14,422 nt of DNA from the NCBI GenBank assembly GCA_030431085.1, contig JAUIJW010000033.1, positions 1-14,422 of the forward strand. Reading direction: 5' to 3'. The position numbers and the translations under genes are program-made. The notes below the pieces were generated by a model that did no database searches, was not told where the DNA came from, and saw only the letters and a program-made list of their open reading frames with translations. Origin of the DNA: Bacteroidia bacterium. GTDB lineage: Bacteria > Bacteroidota > Bacteroidia > Flavobacteriales > Flavobacteriaceae. Of the stretch, positions 6,051 to 12,348 are shown one piece after another. Position 1 is the stretch's first letter; each line of letters opens with the position of its first letter.

Positions 6051-8384
6051 TTAATTCTTCAATTCAATATTCACTTCAGCGATTCGCCCTTCAAATTCAT
6101 TAACAGAATAGTTTTTGGTAACCGGAGAACCAGTATCTATGCCTACCCCAAAGGTGTCGATTCCAAAACGTGCAGGAACGGTAGCGTCCAGTCGGCCTTC
6201 GGCTACTTTTTCGTTGTTGATGTATAAAATTACCGTTGCGCCTTTTCCTACGCCACCGCCATCGTATTGGAAGTCTACTTTTACAGAAGCCAAGCCGTCA
6301 GGCAGTTTTTTGCTCGATTTGATGTCTGTTACTGAAGCTTCGAAGTAGTTGTAGGTAAAGGTTGGGTAGCCATTTTTTACGTGCAAAGCGTAACCGGCAC
6401 TGGATCCCCCGATGGCGTTAATTACACCATCTTTGTGGTCAGGTGCAGTTTCCACCATAGCTTCCATATCCCAGGAAGTGTTTTTGGTGTTAGGCGCTAC
6501 CGTTTCAGGCAAACGCACGGCTCCTTCGTAATAGGTGAAAGATGTTTTGCCTGCCACCAAAGAAGGTTTCGGTACGGTAAGACGTTGTGCACCACGATCA
6601 TCTAGCGGGTACACTTGGTATTTCTTAGCTTCCTGATCCCAAATTTCTTTTAGCTCTTCCAGTTTTTCAGGATACTGATCGGCCAAATCTACCGCTTCTG
6701 AGAAGTCTTCCTCGATGTTGTAAAGCTCCCAAGTTTCATTTTCAAAACCAGGTGCTAAATCCATTCGCCAAGGTTTGGTGTGCTGGTGAGCGGCCACCCA
6801 CCCTTCGTGGTAAATAGCACGGTTTGCCAAAATTTCAAAGTACTGCGTGGTACGGATTTCAGGCGCATCAGCATCGGTAAAAGTGCTCATAAACGACACA
6901 CCGTCCATAGGCTTTTGTTTTACACCATCGATGTAAGCAGGCGCTTCCATTCCAGTAGCTTCCAGAATAGTTGGCATCACATCAATAACATGTAAAAATT
7001 GAGAGCGAATGCCACCTTTATCTTTGATCACCTTTGGCCAGGTCACTACCATAGGGTTTCGGCTGCCTCCAAAATGAGATGCTACCTGCTTAGCCCATGG
7101 AAAAGGCGTGTTCATAGCCATTCCCCAACCAACTGGTACGTGAGGTTCAGATCCTGGCTCACCAATTTCATCGGCTCTAGCCAAGTTTTCTTCTAAAGTA
7201 CTTTGAATACCGTTCAAGGCTTTTATTTCATTTAATGTACCTTCTAATCCACCCTCTGTACTGGCGCCATTATCGCCTACAATGTAGATTACAAGGGTGT
7301 TATCAGCGTCTGGTAATTGACCTACAGCTTGTAATAAACGACCAATTTCATGGTCAGTATAAGCCATAAACCCTGCATAATTTTCTTGTAAAAGGGCATA
7401 GAATTTTTGCTCGTTGGCAGAAAGTGAATCCCAGGGTTTTACGCTCTCATTACGGGCGGCCAGTTTGGCATCTGCCGGAATAATCCCCATTTCTTTTTGG
7501 CGGGCATACGTAATTTCTCTTTGCTTGTCCCAACCGTGATCAAATTGGCCTTTAAACTTATCGCGCCAAGCTTTAGGAGCGTGATGGGGTGCGTGAATAG
7601 CACCTGGGGCGAAGTACATAAACACCGGTTTTTCGGGAGAAATGGATTTTTGCAATTTCATCCAATCAATGGCTTTATCGGTCATGTCTGCCATAAAGTG
7701 GTAACCTTCTTCTGGTGTTTTTTCAGGCTCTACTGGTACCGTATTTTCAAAAATCACTGGGTTGTATTGATCGGTTTCACCGGCATTAAACCCATAGAAA
7801 TAATCGAAGCCCATACCCGTTGGCCAACGATCAAAAGGCCCTGCGGGTGAGGTTTCCCAGTCTGGTGTGTTGTGGTTTTTACCAAACCAAGCGGTATTCA
7901 TACCGTTGTATTTCATCACCTTACTAATAGGCGTGGTGCTTTTAGGAATCATAGACGTATAGCCTGGAAATCCTGTAGACCACTCTGGCAAGAACCCACT
8001 TCCAGCATTATGGTGATTTCTACCCGTAATAAAGGCTGCACGGGTGGCCGCACAGACAGCTGTGGTGTGAAAACGGTTATAACGTAAACCTTCGTTAGCT
8101 AAAGAGTCTAAATGAGGCGTAGGCACCGGGCCTCCGTAGGTGCTCGTCATACCAAAACCTACATCGTCTAACATAATAACCACTACGTTAGGCGCTCCTT
8201 CTTCGGGTTCTACATATTTGGGCCAATCCATTTCAGATTGGTCGTAGGTGCGGGCTATTTTTCCGTGAAACTCCGGATCGTCATAGGGGAGTTTGTTGGA
8301 TTCTGAAGCTGTTGTACTGTCTGTTGTTTGTGAGTCTGTTGTCTGTTTACACGAATTAAAACATATCGCAGAGATAATTAGCAA
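6051..8384 (-). CDS. Arylsulfatase (type I, formylglycine-dependent), probable lipoprotein with frameshifted start
   Basis: The open frame gives 777 residues from a TTG codon. It is an alkaline-phosphatase-fold sulfatase that hydrolyses sulfate esters. Metal ligands are Asp73-Asp74 (MLDDVGFG) and Asp371-Asn372 (VGDNGAS). The modified cysteine motif is C111-A-A-T-R115, a CxAxR variant accepted by formylglycine-generating enzyme, then GRNHHN. Further likely active-site residues are Lys169/His171 (FGKNH), His264 (GAIHAPHH) and Lys432. The 38-residue gap between Asp73 and Cys111 equals that of Pseudomonas arylsulfatase (Asp13 to Cys51). Residues about 605-777 form a LamG-like C-terminal region (TYYEGAVRLPE to NEFEGRIAEV) also found in the ~780-residue sulfatases of mycobacteria. 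A lipobox (FNSC) ends at Cys12, but the normal start at 8412 is out of frame. No sulfatase-maturing enzyme lies in the window. The gene is visibly richer in G+C than its neighbours. Substrate is unknown. Confidence 0.92.
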   Translation of the reverse strand: MLIISAICFNSCKQTTDSQTTDSTTASESNKLPYDDPEFHGKIARTYDQSEMDWPKYVEPEEGAPNVVVIMLDDVGFGMTSTYGGPVPTPHLDSLANEGLRYNRFHTTAVCAATRAAFITGRNHHNAGSGFLPEWSTGFPGYTSMIPKSTTPISKVMKYNGMNTAWFGKNHNTPDWETSPAGPFDRWPTGMGFDYFYGFNAGETDQYNPVIFENTVPVEPEKTPEEGYHFMADMTDKAIDWMKLQKSISPEKPVFMYFAPGAIHAPHHAPKAWRDKFKGQFDHGWDKQREITYARQKEMGIIPADAKLAARNESVKPWDSLSANEQKFYALLQENYAGFMAYTDHEIGRLLQAVGQLPDADNTLVIYIVGDNGASTEGGLEGTLNEIKALNGIQSTLEENLARADEIGEPGSEPHVPVGWGMAMNTPFPWAKQVASHFGGSRNPMVVTWPKVIKDKGGIRSQFLHVIDVMPTILEATGMEAPAYIDGVKQKPMDGVSFMSTFTDADAPEIRTTQYFEILANRAIYHEGWVAAHQHTKPWRMDLAPGFENETWELYNIEEDFSEAVDLADQYPEKLEELKEIWDQEAKKYQVYPLDDRGAQRLTVPKPSLVAGKTSFTYYEGAVRLPETVAPNTKNTSWDMEAMVETAPDHKDGVINAIGGSSAGYALHVKNGYPTFTYNYFEASVTDIKSSKKLPDGLASVKVDFQYDGGGVGKGATVILYINNEKVAEGRLDATVPARFGIDTFGVGIDTGSPVTKNYSVNEFEGRIAEVNIELKN

Positions 8385-8412
8385 ACAGGCAAGCTGTTTT
8401 TTTTGAAATCAT
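8385..8412 (-). other. Displaced 5' end of the sulfatase gene with an A8 homopolymer (8397-8404)
   Basis: On the coding strand an ATG at 8412 is followed by ATTTC, eight A and CAGCTTGCC. With eight A the frame stops after 18 codons. With seven (or ten) A it joins the sulfatase frame and gives MISKKQLACLLIISA followed by ICFNSC: a basic n-region, a hydrophobic core and a lipobox, that is, a textbook lipoprotein signal. The in-frame TTG at 8384 would lack the basic n-region. A one-base length change in the A run is thus the simplest explanation. Whether it is a sequence error, phase variation, slippage or a true mutation cannot be decided here. Confidence 0.75.
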
Positions 8413-8443
8413 GGTTGGTGGTTATTAGTGATTAATTATTATG

Positions 8444-8452
8444 CGAAATATA
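8444..8452 (-). promoter_or_regulatory. Candidate -7 promoter element of the sulfatase gene
   Basis: Read on the minus strand, TATATTTCG resembles TAnnTTTG and lies about 32 bases before the ATG at 8412, giving a leader of about 25 bases. Only a T-run, not a clean TTTG, is seen at the -33 distance. This is tentative. Confidence 0.3.
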
Positions 8453-8479
8453 AGAAAAATCTGAATTTAAAAATAGAAG

Positions 8480-8519
8480 AAAACAAAAAATCCCTTGAAA
8501 GAATACTTTTCCAAGGGAT
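8480..8519 (-). terminator. Intrinsic terminator, second of two after the DUF1254 gene
   Basis: On the minus strand an ATCCCTTG arm pairs perfectly with CAAGGGAT, and further pairing (AAAG/CTTT) closes a short loop; the stem is followed by a run of T. It lies between the DUF1254 gene and the sulfatase, so it would stop read-through into the latter. Confidence 0.8.
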
Positions 8520-8530
8520 GGTTTTATAAT

Positions 8531-8561
8531 TAAAAAATATAAGCCTTCGCTACGGGCTATA
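8531..8561 (-). terminator. Intrinsic terminator directly after the DUF1254 gene
   Basis: On the minus strand TATAGCC pairs with GGCTTATA around a CGTAGCGAA loop and is followed by six T. It begins 15 bases after the stop codon of the DUF1254/DUF1214 gene. A second, stronger hairpin follows within 15 bases, so the two form a tandem terminator. Confidence 0.6.
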
Positions 8562-8576
8562 GAAACGTGTTGTTAA

Positions 8577-9650
8577 TTATTTTTTTTCTATAGGAATGCT
8601 CACAAAATGATTAATTTCTTCTAAAGTTTTATCGGCATCTTTAGGTAAATATAATCGTAATGTACCATTCCAACCTTCAGAAACGTTTACCGAATACGGT
8701 GTGTCTGTATTAAAATCTACCGTTACGGTACCGTCTCCGTTGTCTTTCATTCTATCCATACTAATGTAGAAATTTTCTTCACCAATCCAAGACTCAGAGT
8801 TGTATGTCGTGATCGAAAAGAAGCCACCGTTTTCATAATCTAAATCTGGTTTAGGAAAGGTTATGGTTTGGTTTTTGGCACCCGATCCTTGCCCCTTAAT
8901 TAAGGCGGTGTATTGTGCATATTTAGGCGGTAAACCACCCCAGCCCATAGCGGCTACATGCAGGTAATTTACTTGGTCTACATCTGAAGGTTTTTCTCCA
9001 AACCCTTTCGCTCCAACAATTTCTAAATGATCTACAGTTACATCTTTAATTAATTTATTTCTAAAGGCTTCTACTTCTTCTGGTTTAAAACCTTTACCCG
9101 GATAAGGTTTAGCCGATTTAGCATCGATTACCATACTTTTTTGTGCTTGCTTGGTTTCTTCTAAATCATCAGAAATACGGGTTCGAGCTAAAATGTAAAC
9201 GTAAGAACCACTGCTTAAATCGTCTGGTGTAAGGGTTGCAGATTCACCTGCAAAAATTACTTTTCTAGTAAAATGATTTTCGTCTATAAGTTGCATCATT
9301 TGTAAGCTGCCATTTTCTCTTTCTGGTATGGAAAAAGTAGCACCTTCGCTTACATCTACTAGTGCTAAGGAGTAAACCACATCGGCATTAGAACGGATAA
9401 TGGTTTGATTTTTCATGGTTACCGGTTCTTTATGAAGCCAGGCATTAATAGGGGTTGATTTTTGCTGAATGTTCCAATTCCAGTCGGTTTCGGCTTGAAC
9501 ATAATTGTCTTCTGTTACAGGTATAGTAGTTGCTGATTCTGCCTGTTCTGTTTTGGTTTCAGGCTCAGATTTGCCATTGTCTTTACAAGCATTAAGACTA
9601 ACTAGGGCAAGCATAGCTATAACAGATACTTGTTTCATGTTTGTTTTCAT
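8577..9650 (-). CDS. DUF1254/DUF1214 domain lipoprotein
   Basis: A 357-residue lipoprotein. The signal peptide has a Lys-containing start, the core VSVIAMLALVSL and lipobox LNAC with Cys22; the next residues (KDNGKSEPE) are charged, as in surface-export signals of Bacteroidota lipoproteins, though not a perfect match. A low-complexity Glu/Thr linker runs to about residue 48. The DUF1254 part spans about 60-170, with the hallmark RSNADVVYSLALVDVSEG (86-103). The DUF1214 part spans about 230-340, with WGGLPPKYAQY (237-247), GGFFSITTYNSE (275-286) and the NGDGTVTVDF strand. These domains often occur together, but no biochemical role is established. A second ATG four codons in (9638) is an equally good start. 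It stands between the sulfatase and the barrel protein on the same strand, but tandem terminators separate it from the sulfatase. Confidence 0.88.
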   Translation of the reverse strand: MKTNMKQVSVIAMLALVSLNACKDNGKSEPETKTEQAESATTIPVTEDNYVQAETDWNWNIQQKSTPINAWLHKEPVTMKNQTIIRSNADVVYSLALVDVSEGATFSIPERENGSLQMMQLIDENHFTRKVIFAGESATLTPDDLSSGSYVYILARTRISDDLEETKQAQKSMVIDAKSAKPYPGKGFKPEEVEAFRNKLIKDVTVDHLEIVGAKGFGEKPSDVDQVNYLHVAAMGWGGLPPKYAQYTALIKGQGSGAKNQTITFPKPDLDYENGGFFSITTYNSESWIGEENFYISMDRMKDNGDGTVTVDFNTDTPYSVNVSEGWNGTLRLYLPKDADKTLEEINHFVSIPIEKK

Positions 9651-9791
9651 GATGGTTGGTTTTATTTAATTGTTTTTACTAATGCTATAATACATATTGT
9701 TTATTGAAATATTAATTTTAATTAATCTAGATAGCTGGTATTGAAGTTTAACTAGAGGTTAAGTTGTCTGTCATGTAGTTGTTATGTGTTT

Positions 9792-11081
9792 TTAAAAATT
9801 TTCATTCAATCTTAAAAAGAAACCTTTAGTACCATAGTTTCCCCATCCATAATCAAGGCCTATATTGGTACGTGCTTTTTGGCTGATGTTAATTCTAAGC
9901 CCTAATCCACCACCAGGCTCTATGTATTGAAATAAATCTATATTATTGTCTTTGCCGCTAGCCGTAGTTGCATTGGCGTAAAGTACCATACCTAATAATT
10001 TCGGGTTTTTTTTAGAGGCATAGAGGTGTTTTCTATACTCTATACCTGCAAACATTAAGTGGTTTCCACGAAACCGACCTTGGGCGTAAGGCTCACCAGT
10101 TTTAGAGTATTGGTCCCAACCTATTGCGGGTAAATTCATATACGGTAAATCTCCAGAAACACTAAAATTTCCAACTGCCCATACGGCTAAAATATTATTG
10201 TTGTCTGGTGTGAAGTTAAAATAATCGCGATACTCCATCCATAATTGTGAAGCACTTTGGTCGCTACCTAAAAAAGACGGATTTATCTTATACTGAATCA
10301 TGGCATAACGCCCATGATAAGGGTTATTTATATTATCTCGGGTATCGTAAACACCATTTAGCGAAAGCCCTACTAAGGTACTTTTATCTTGCTTAAAGTC
10401 ATAACGTTCGTTATAGGCATAATACGGTGTAATAACAGGCGGATCAGATTCTAAATCTAGTAACTGATCTTCAATATTTCTAAAAAAATCCATGTGCAGG
10501 CCTACACCAGCGTAAAAAGGTGAATCTTTAAGCTGTCTTAAATAGGTTTGGTAAAATCTAAAAAAGGTAAAGGTCATCATATCTACCTCTGAGGTACCGT
10601 CTATAGAGCCATCGTCAAACCCAAAATCGTTATCTGCTAATCTAGCCGATTGAGGTCCTGTACCTAAACCCCAAGTGGGCTGCGAGGAGTTGAGGTAGCG
10701 TACATCGCCTAACAACATGTATTTGTTGTCTTCGCCATAAATAGTAGATTTTAAAGTAATAATAGTTTGTTTTTTCGTAGTGTGTGCAGCTCCTAATAGG
10801 GCATTAGATATCTTGGTAGTTTCGGGTTCTCCTAAAAAACCACTTACCGAGGCTCCAACACCATAAATAAATCCGAAGGCTGGATTTGCACCTATAACAG
10901 GTACTGGAGAAAAATATATTGTACCTTTTGTAGGTGGTTCTTGTTTTTTCTTCTTTTTTGCCTCTTTTTTGGCTTTTTTTGCCACTTTTTTACTAGAGAT
11001 AGAGTCGTTTTGTGCTTGTACTGAGACAGTAAACAAAATGAGAATTAGAAAACTTAAGCTATTTTTAAATACTGATGTCAT
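9792..11081 (-). CDS. BamA/TamA-like (D15 surface antigen) outer membrane barrel protein without POTRA domains
   Basis: The predicted protein has 429 residues from the ATG at 11081. A longer frame reaches a TTG at 11111, but that codon lies inside the proposed -7 promoter box, and only the later ATG gives a normal signal peptide (MTSVFKNSLSFLILILFTVS, then VQA, cleaved before Gln24). The mature N-terminus carries a striking lysine tract (KKVAKKAKKEAKKKKK, residues 31-46). The rest reads as a 16-strand barrel: GVYDTRDNINNPYHGRY (243-259) is the usual D15 strand and turn, RFRG (336-339) sits where BamA has its VRGF loop-6 motif, and the chain ends in FFLRLNENF with a terminal Phe, as barrel-assembly signals do. 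No POTRA domain fits between the signal and the barrel, so this is not the essential BamA. Such short homologues have no agreed function. Its neighbours suggest an envelope role. Confidence 0.85.
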   Translation of the reverse strand: MTSVFKNSLSFLILILFTVSVQAQNDSISSKKVAKKAKKEAKKKKKQEPPTKGTIYFSPVPVIGANPAFGFIYGVGASVSGFLGEPETTKISNALLGAAHTTKKQTIITLKSTIYGEDNKYMLLGDVRYLNSSQPTWGLGTGPQSARLADNDFGFDDGSIDGTSEVDMMTFTFFRFYQTYLRQLKDSPFYAGVGLHMDFFRNIEDQLLDLESDPPVITPYYAYNERYDFKQDKSTLVGLSLNGVYDTRDNINNPYHGRYAMIQYKINPSFLGSDQSASQLWMEYRDYFNFTPDNNNILAVWAVGNFSVSGDLPYMNLPAIGWDQYSKTGEPYAQGRFRGNHLMFAGIEYRKHLYASKKNPKLLGMVLYANATTASGKDNNIDLFQYIEPGGGLGLRINISQKARTNIGLDYGWGNYGTKGFFLRLNENF

Positions 11082-11108
11082 ATGGTTTTTTTGTTTGGCC
11101 CTGGTATA

Positions 11109-11127
11109 CAAAATTAAGTCAAATATA
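11109..11127 (-). promoter_or_regulatory. Promoter region of the BamA-like gene: two overlapping-distance TAnnTTTG boxes
   Basis: On the minus strand TATATTTG (11120-11127) and TAATTTTG (11109-11116) both match the Bacteroidota -7 consensus exactly and are only three bases apart. The downstream box would place the transcript start near 11103, about 20 bases before the ATG at 11081. No exact TTTG -33 element is present. Confidence 0.45.
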
Positions 11128-11316
11128 ATGTTAAAAGAACGATTTTGATTATATTAACATATAAGAATACCGTTTATCTAAAACTAAATCTCTTTATGAA
11201 GATCTTTTATATACTACTATTTTTTTTGTCGATTAGCCAGTACATCATTACTAAATCTTAATTTGCAATAAATAATTTTTAAATTATAAAAAATATCATA
11301 CGCAAAACCAAATGAA

Positions 11317-12345
11317 TTAATCATTTTCATAAAAAGCATTAGTACCCATACCTGCTGTAATCTCTTTTATTTTCTCACCAGAATCATTGTAAATATAAAC
11401 TGTACTTGGTGCGGTAAAGCCATTAACAATAGCATAAAAAATCAAACCATCTTCTACCCCAAAACCATATCCAGCATCCCAAGTGGCATCTGTAGACACC
11501 TCTATTAATGGAGGGTTGTTTACCTCTGTTGCCCCAGACATTACTTCATAAATAAATTTGCCAGACACAAAATAAATCATACCATCTTCCACATCAATTT
11601 TACCACCTTTAGCAACCCCATCGCCATAGGTAATTGTACCTGCCACCTCATTGGTATTTAAATCTACTTTGATAAGACCTGTGTTGGCTGTAGCATAAAT
11701 CATATCATCTCCTTCGGTCATTTCGTTATAATCTTCGCCTAAATCAATAGTTTTTACCACCTGATCGGTACTGGCATCTATAACCGTAATTTCTTTACCA
11801 GAACCATAGCTAGCATTCTGTACATAAATATAGCTATCTTCTGCAATTACTTGGTTTACTGTTTTACCTAAATCTATTGTACTTTTAAATACCAAAGTAT
11901 TGGCATCATATACTGCAATAGCATTAGTTCCAGAATTTGTAACATAAGCCTTACCAGCTTCAAAAGCTACATATCTAGGTAAGCTGATATTTTCTGTTAA
12001 GGTTGCTATACTTTCAAAAGTATAACGATTTACCACCTCTACTTTATTGCTATTATTTAACACGATAAAAGCATAATCTTGATAGAAACCGATGCTTTGT
12101 GCCACATCTCCCAAGGTTGCCTCATTTACGCCTTGAAAAATTTTATTTTCCACTTCAAAATCTTCAGTATTAACAAATGATACCGAAGCATTAGGAGTGC
12201 CAAAATTACCTTCGTTTAAAATTAAAACACCATTATCGTAATCTCCTTTTGGTTTTTGAGGATCTTTATCGTTATCGCTACACGATACAAATAATAAGGC
12301 TAAAACAAAGCTGAAAATGAATAACTTACTGAATTTTTGAGTCAT
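11317..12345 (-). CDS. btuG: BtuG-like surface lipoprotein, DUF5074/YncE-type beta-propeller (cobalamin capture)
   Basis: A 342-residue lipoprotein with signal core LFIFSFVLALLFV and Cys22 (lipobox FVSC). The following SDNDKD closely fits the acidic export signal that sends Bacteroidota lipoproteins to the cell surface. The mature chain is built of propeller repeats: KAYVTNSGTNAIAVYDANT (132-150, a classic YVTN repeat), EITVIDASTDQVVKTIDLG (185-203), GLIKVDLNTNEVAGTITYG (223-241) and similar units, enough for about seven blades. In gut Bacteroides, BtuG proteins of this kind bind vitamin B12 very tightly and cap the BtuB receptor. The gene starts three bases after the btuB stop, under the same cobalamin riboswitch, which strongly supports that role. 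Identification as BtuG rests on fold, location and context, not on binding residues, which I cannot place. Confidence 0.85.
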   Translation of the reverse strand: MTQKFSKLFIFSFVLALLFVSCSDNDKDPQKPKGDYDNGVLILNEGNFGTPNASVSFVNTEDFEVENKIFQGVNEATLGDVAQSIGFYQDYAFIVLNNSNKVEVVNRYTFESIATLTENISLPRYVAFEAGKAYVTNSGTNAIAVYDANTLVFKSTIDLGKTVNQVIAEDSYIYVQNASYGSGKEITVIDASTDQVVKTIDLGEDYNEMTEGDDMIYATANTGLIKVDLNTNEVAGTITYGDGVAKGGKIDVEDGMIYFVSGKFIYEVMSGATEVNNPPLIEVSTDATWDAGYGFGVEDGLIFYAIVNGFTAPSTVYIYNDSGEKIKEITAGMGTNAFYEND

Positions 12346-12348
12346 GAT

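Noticed and set aside
6115..8087. Several plus-strand open frames of 65-117 codons opposite the sulfatase
   Set aside because: They are antisense shadows caused by the higher G+C of the sulfatase gene; none has a signal, motif or recognisable domain, and the minus-strand frame is plainly coding.
6051..11081. A polysaccharide utilisation locus
   Set aside because: There is no SusC/SusD pair and no glycoside hydrolase, and the only TonB receptor in the window is a B12 receptor under a cobalamin riboswitch. A lone sulfatase is not enough.
11112..11316. A small RNA or terminator in the gap downstream of the BtuG-like gene
   Set aside because: Only AT-only inverted repeats such as ATAATTT/AAATTAT are seen, too weak to call a terminator, and there is no conserved RNA signature.
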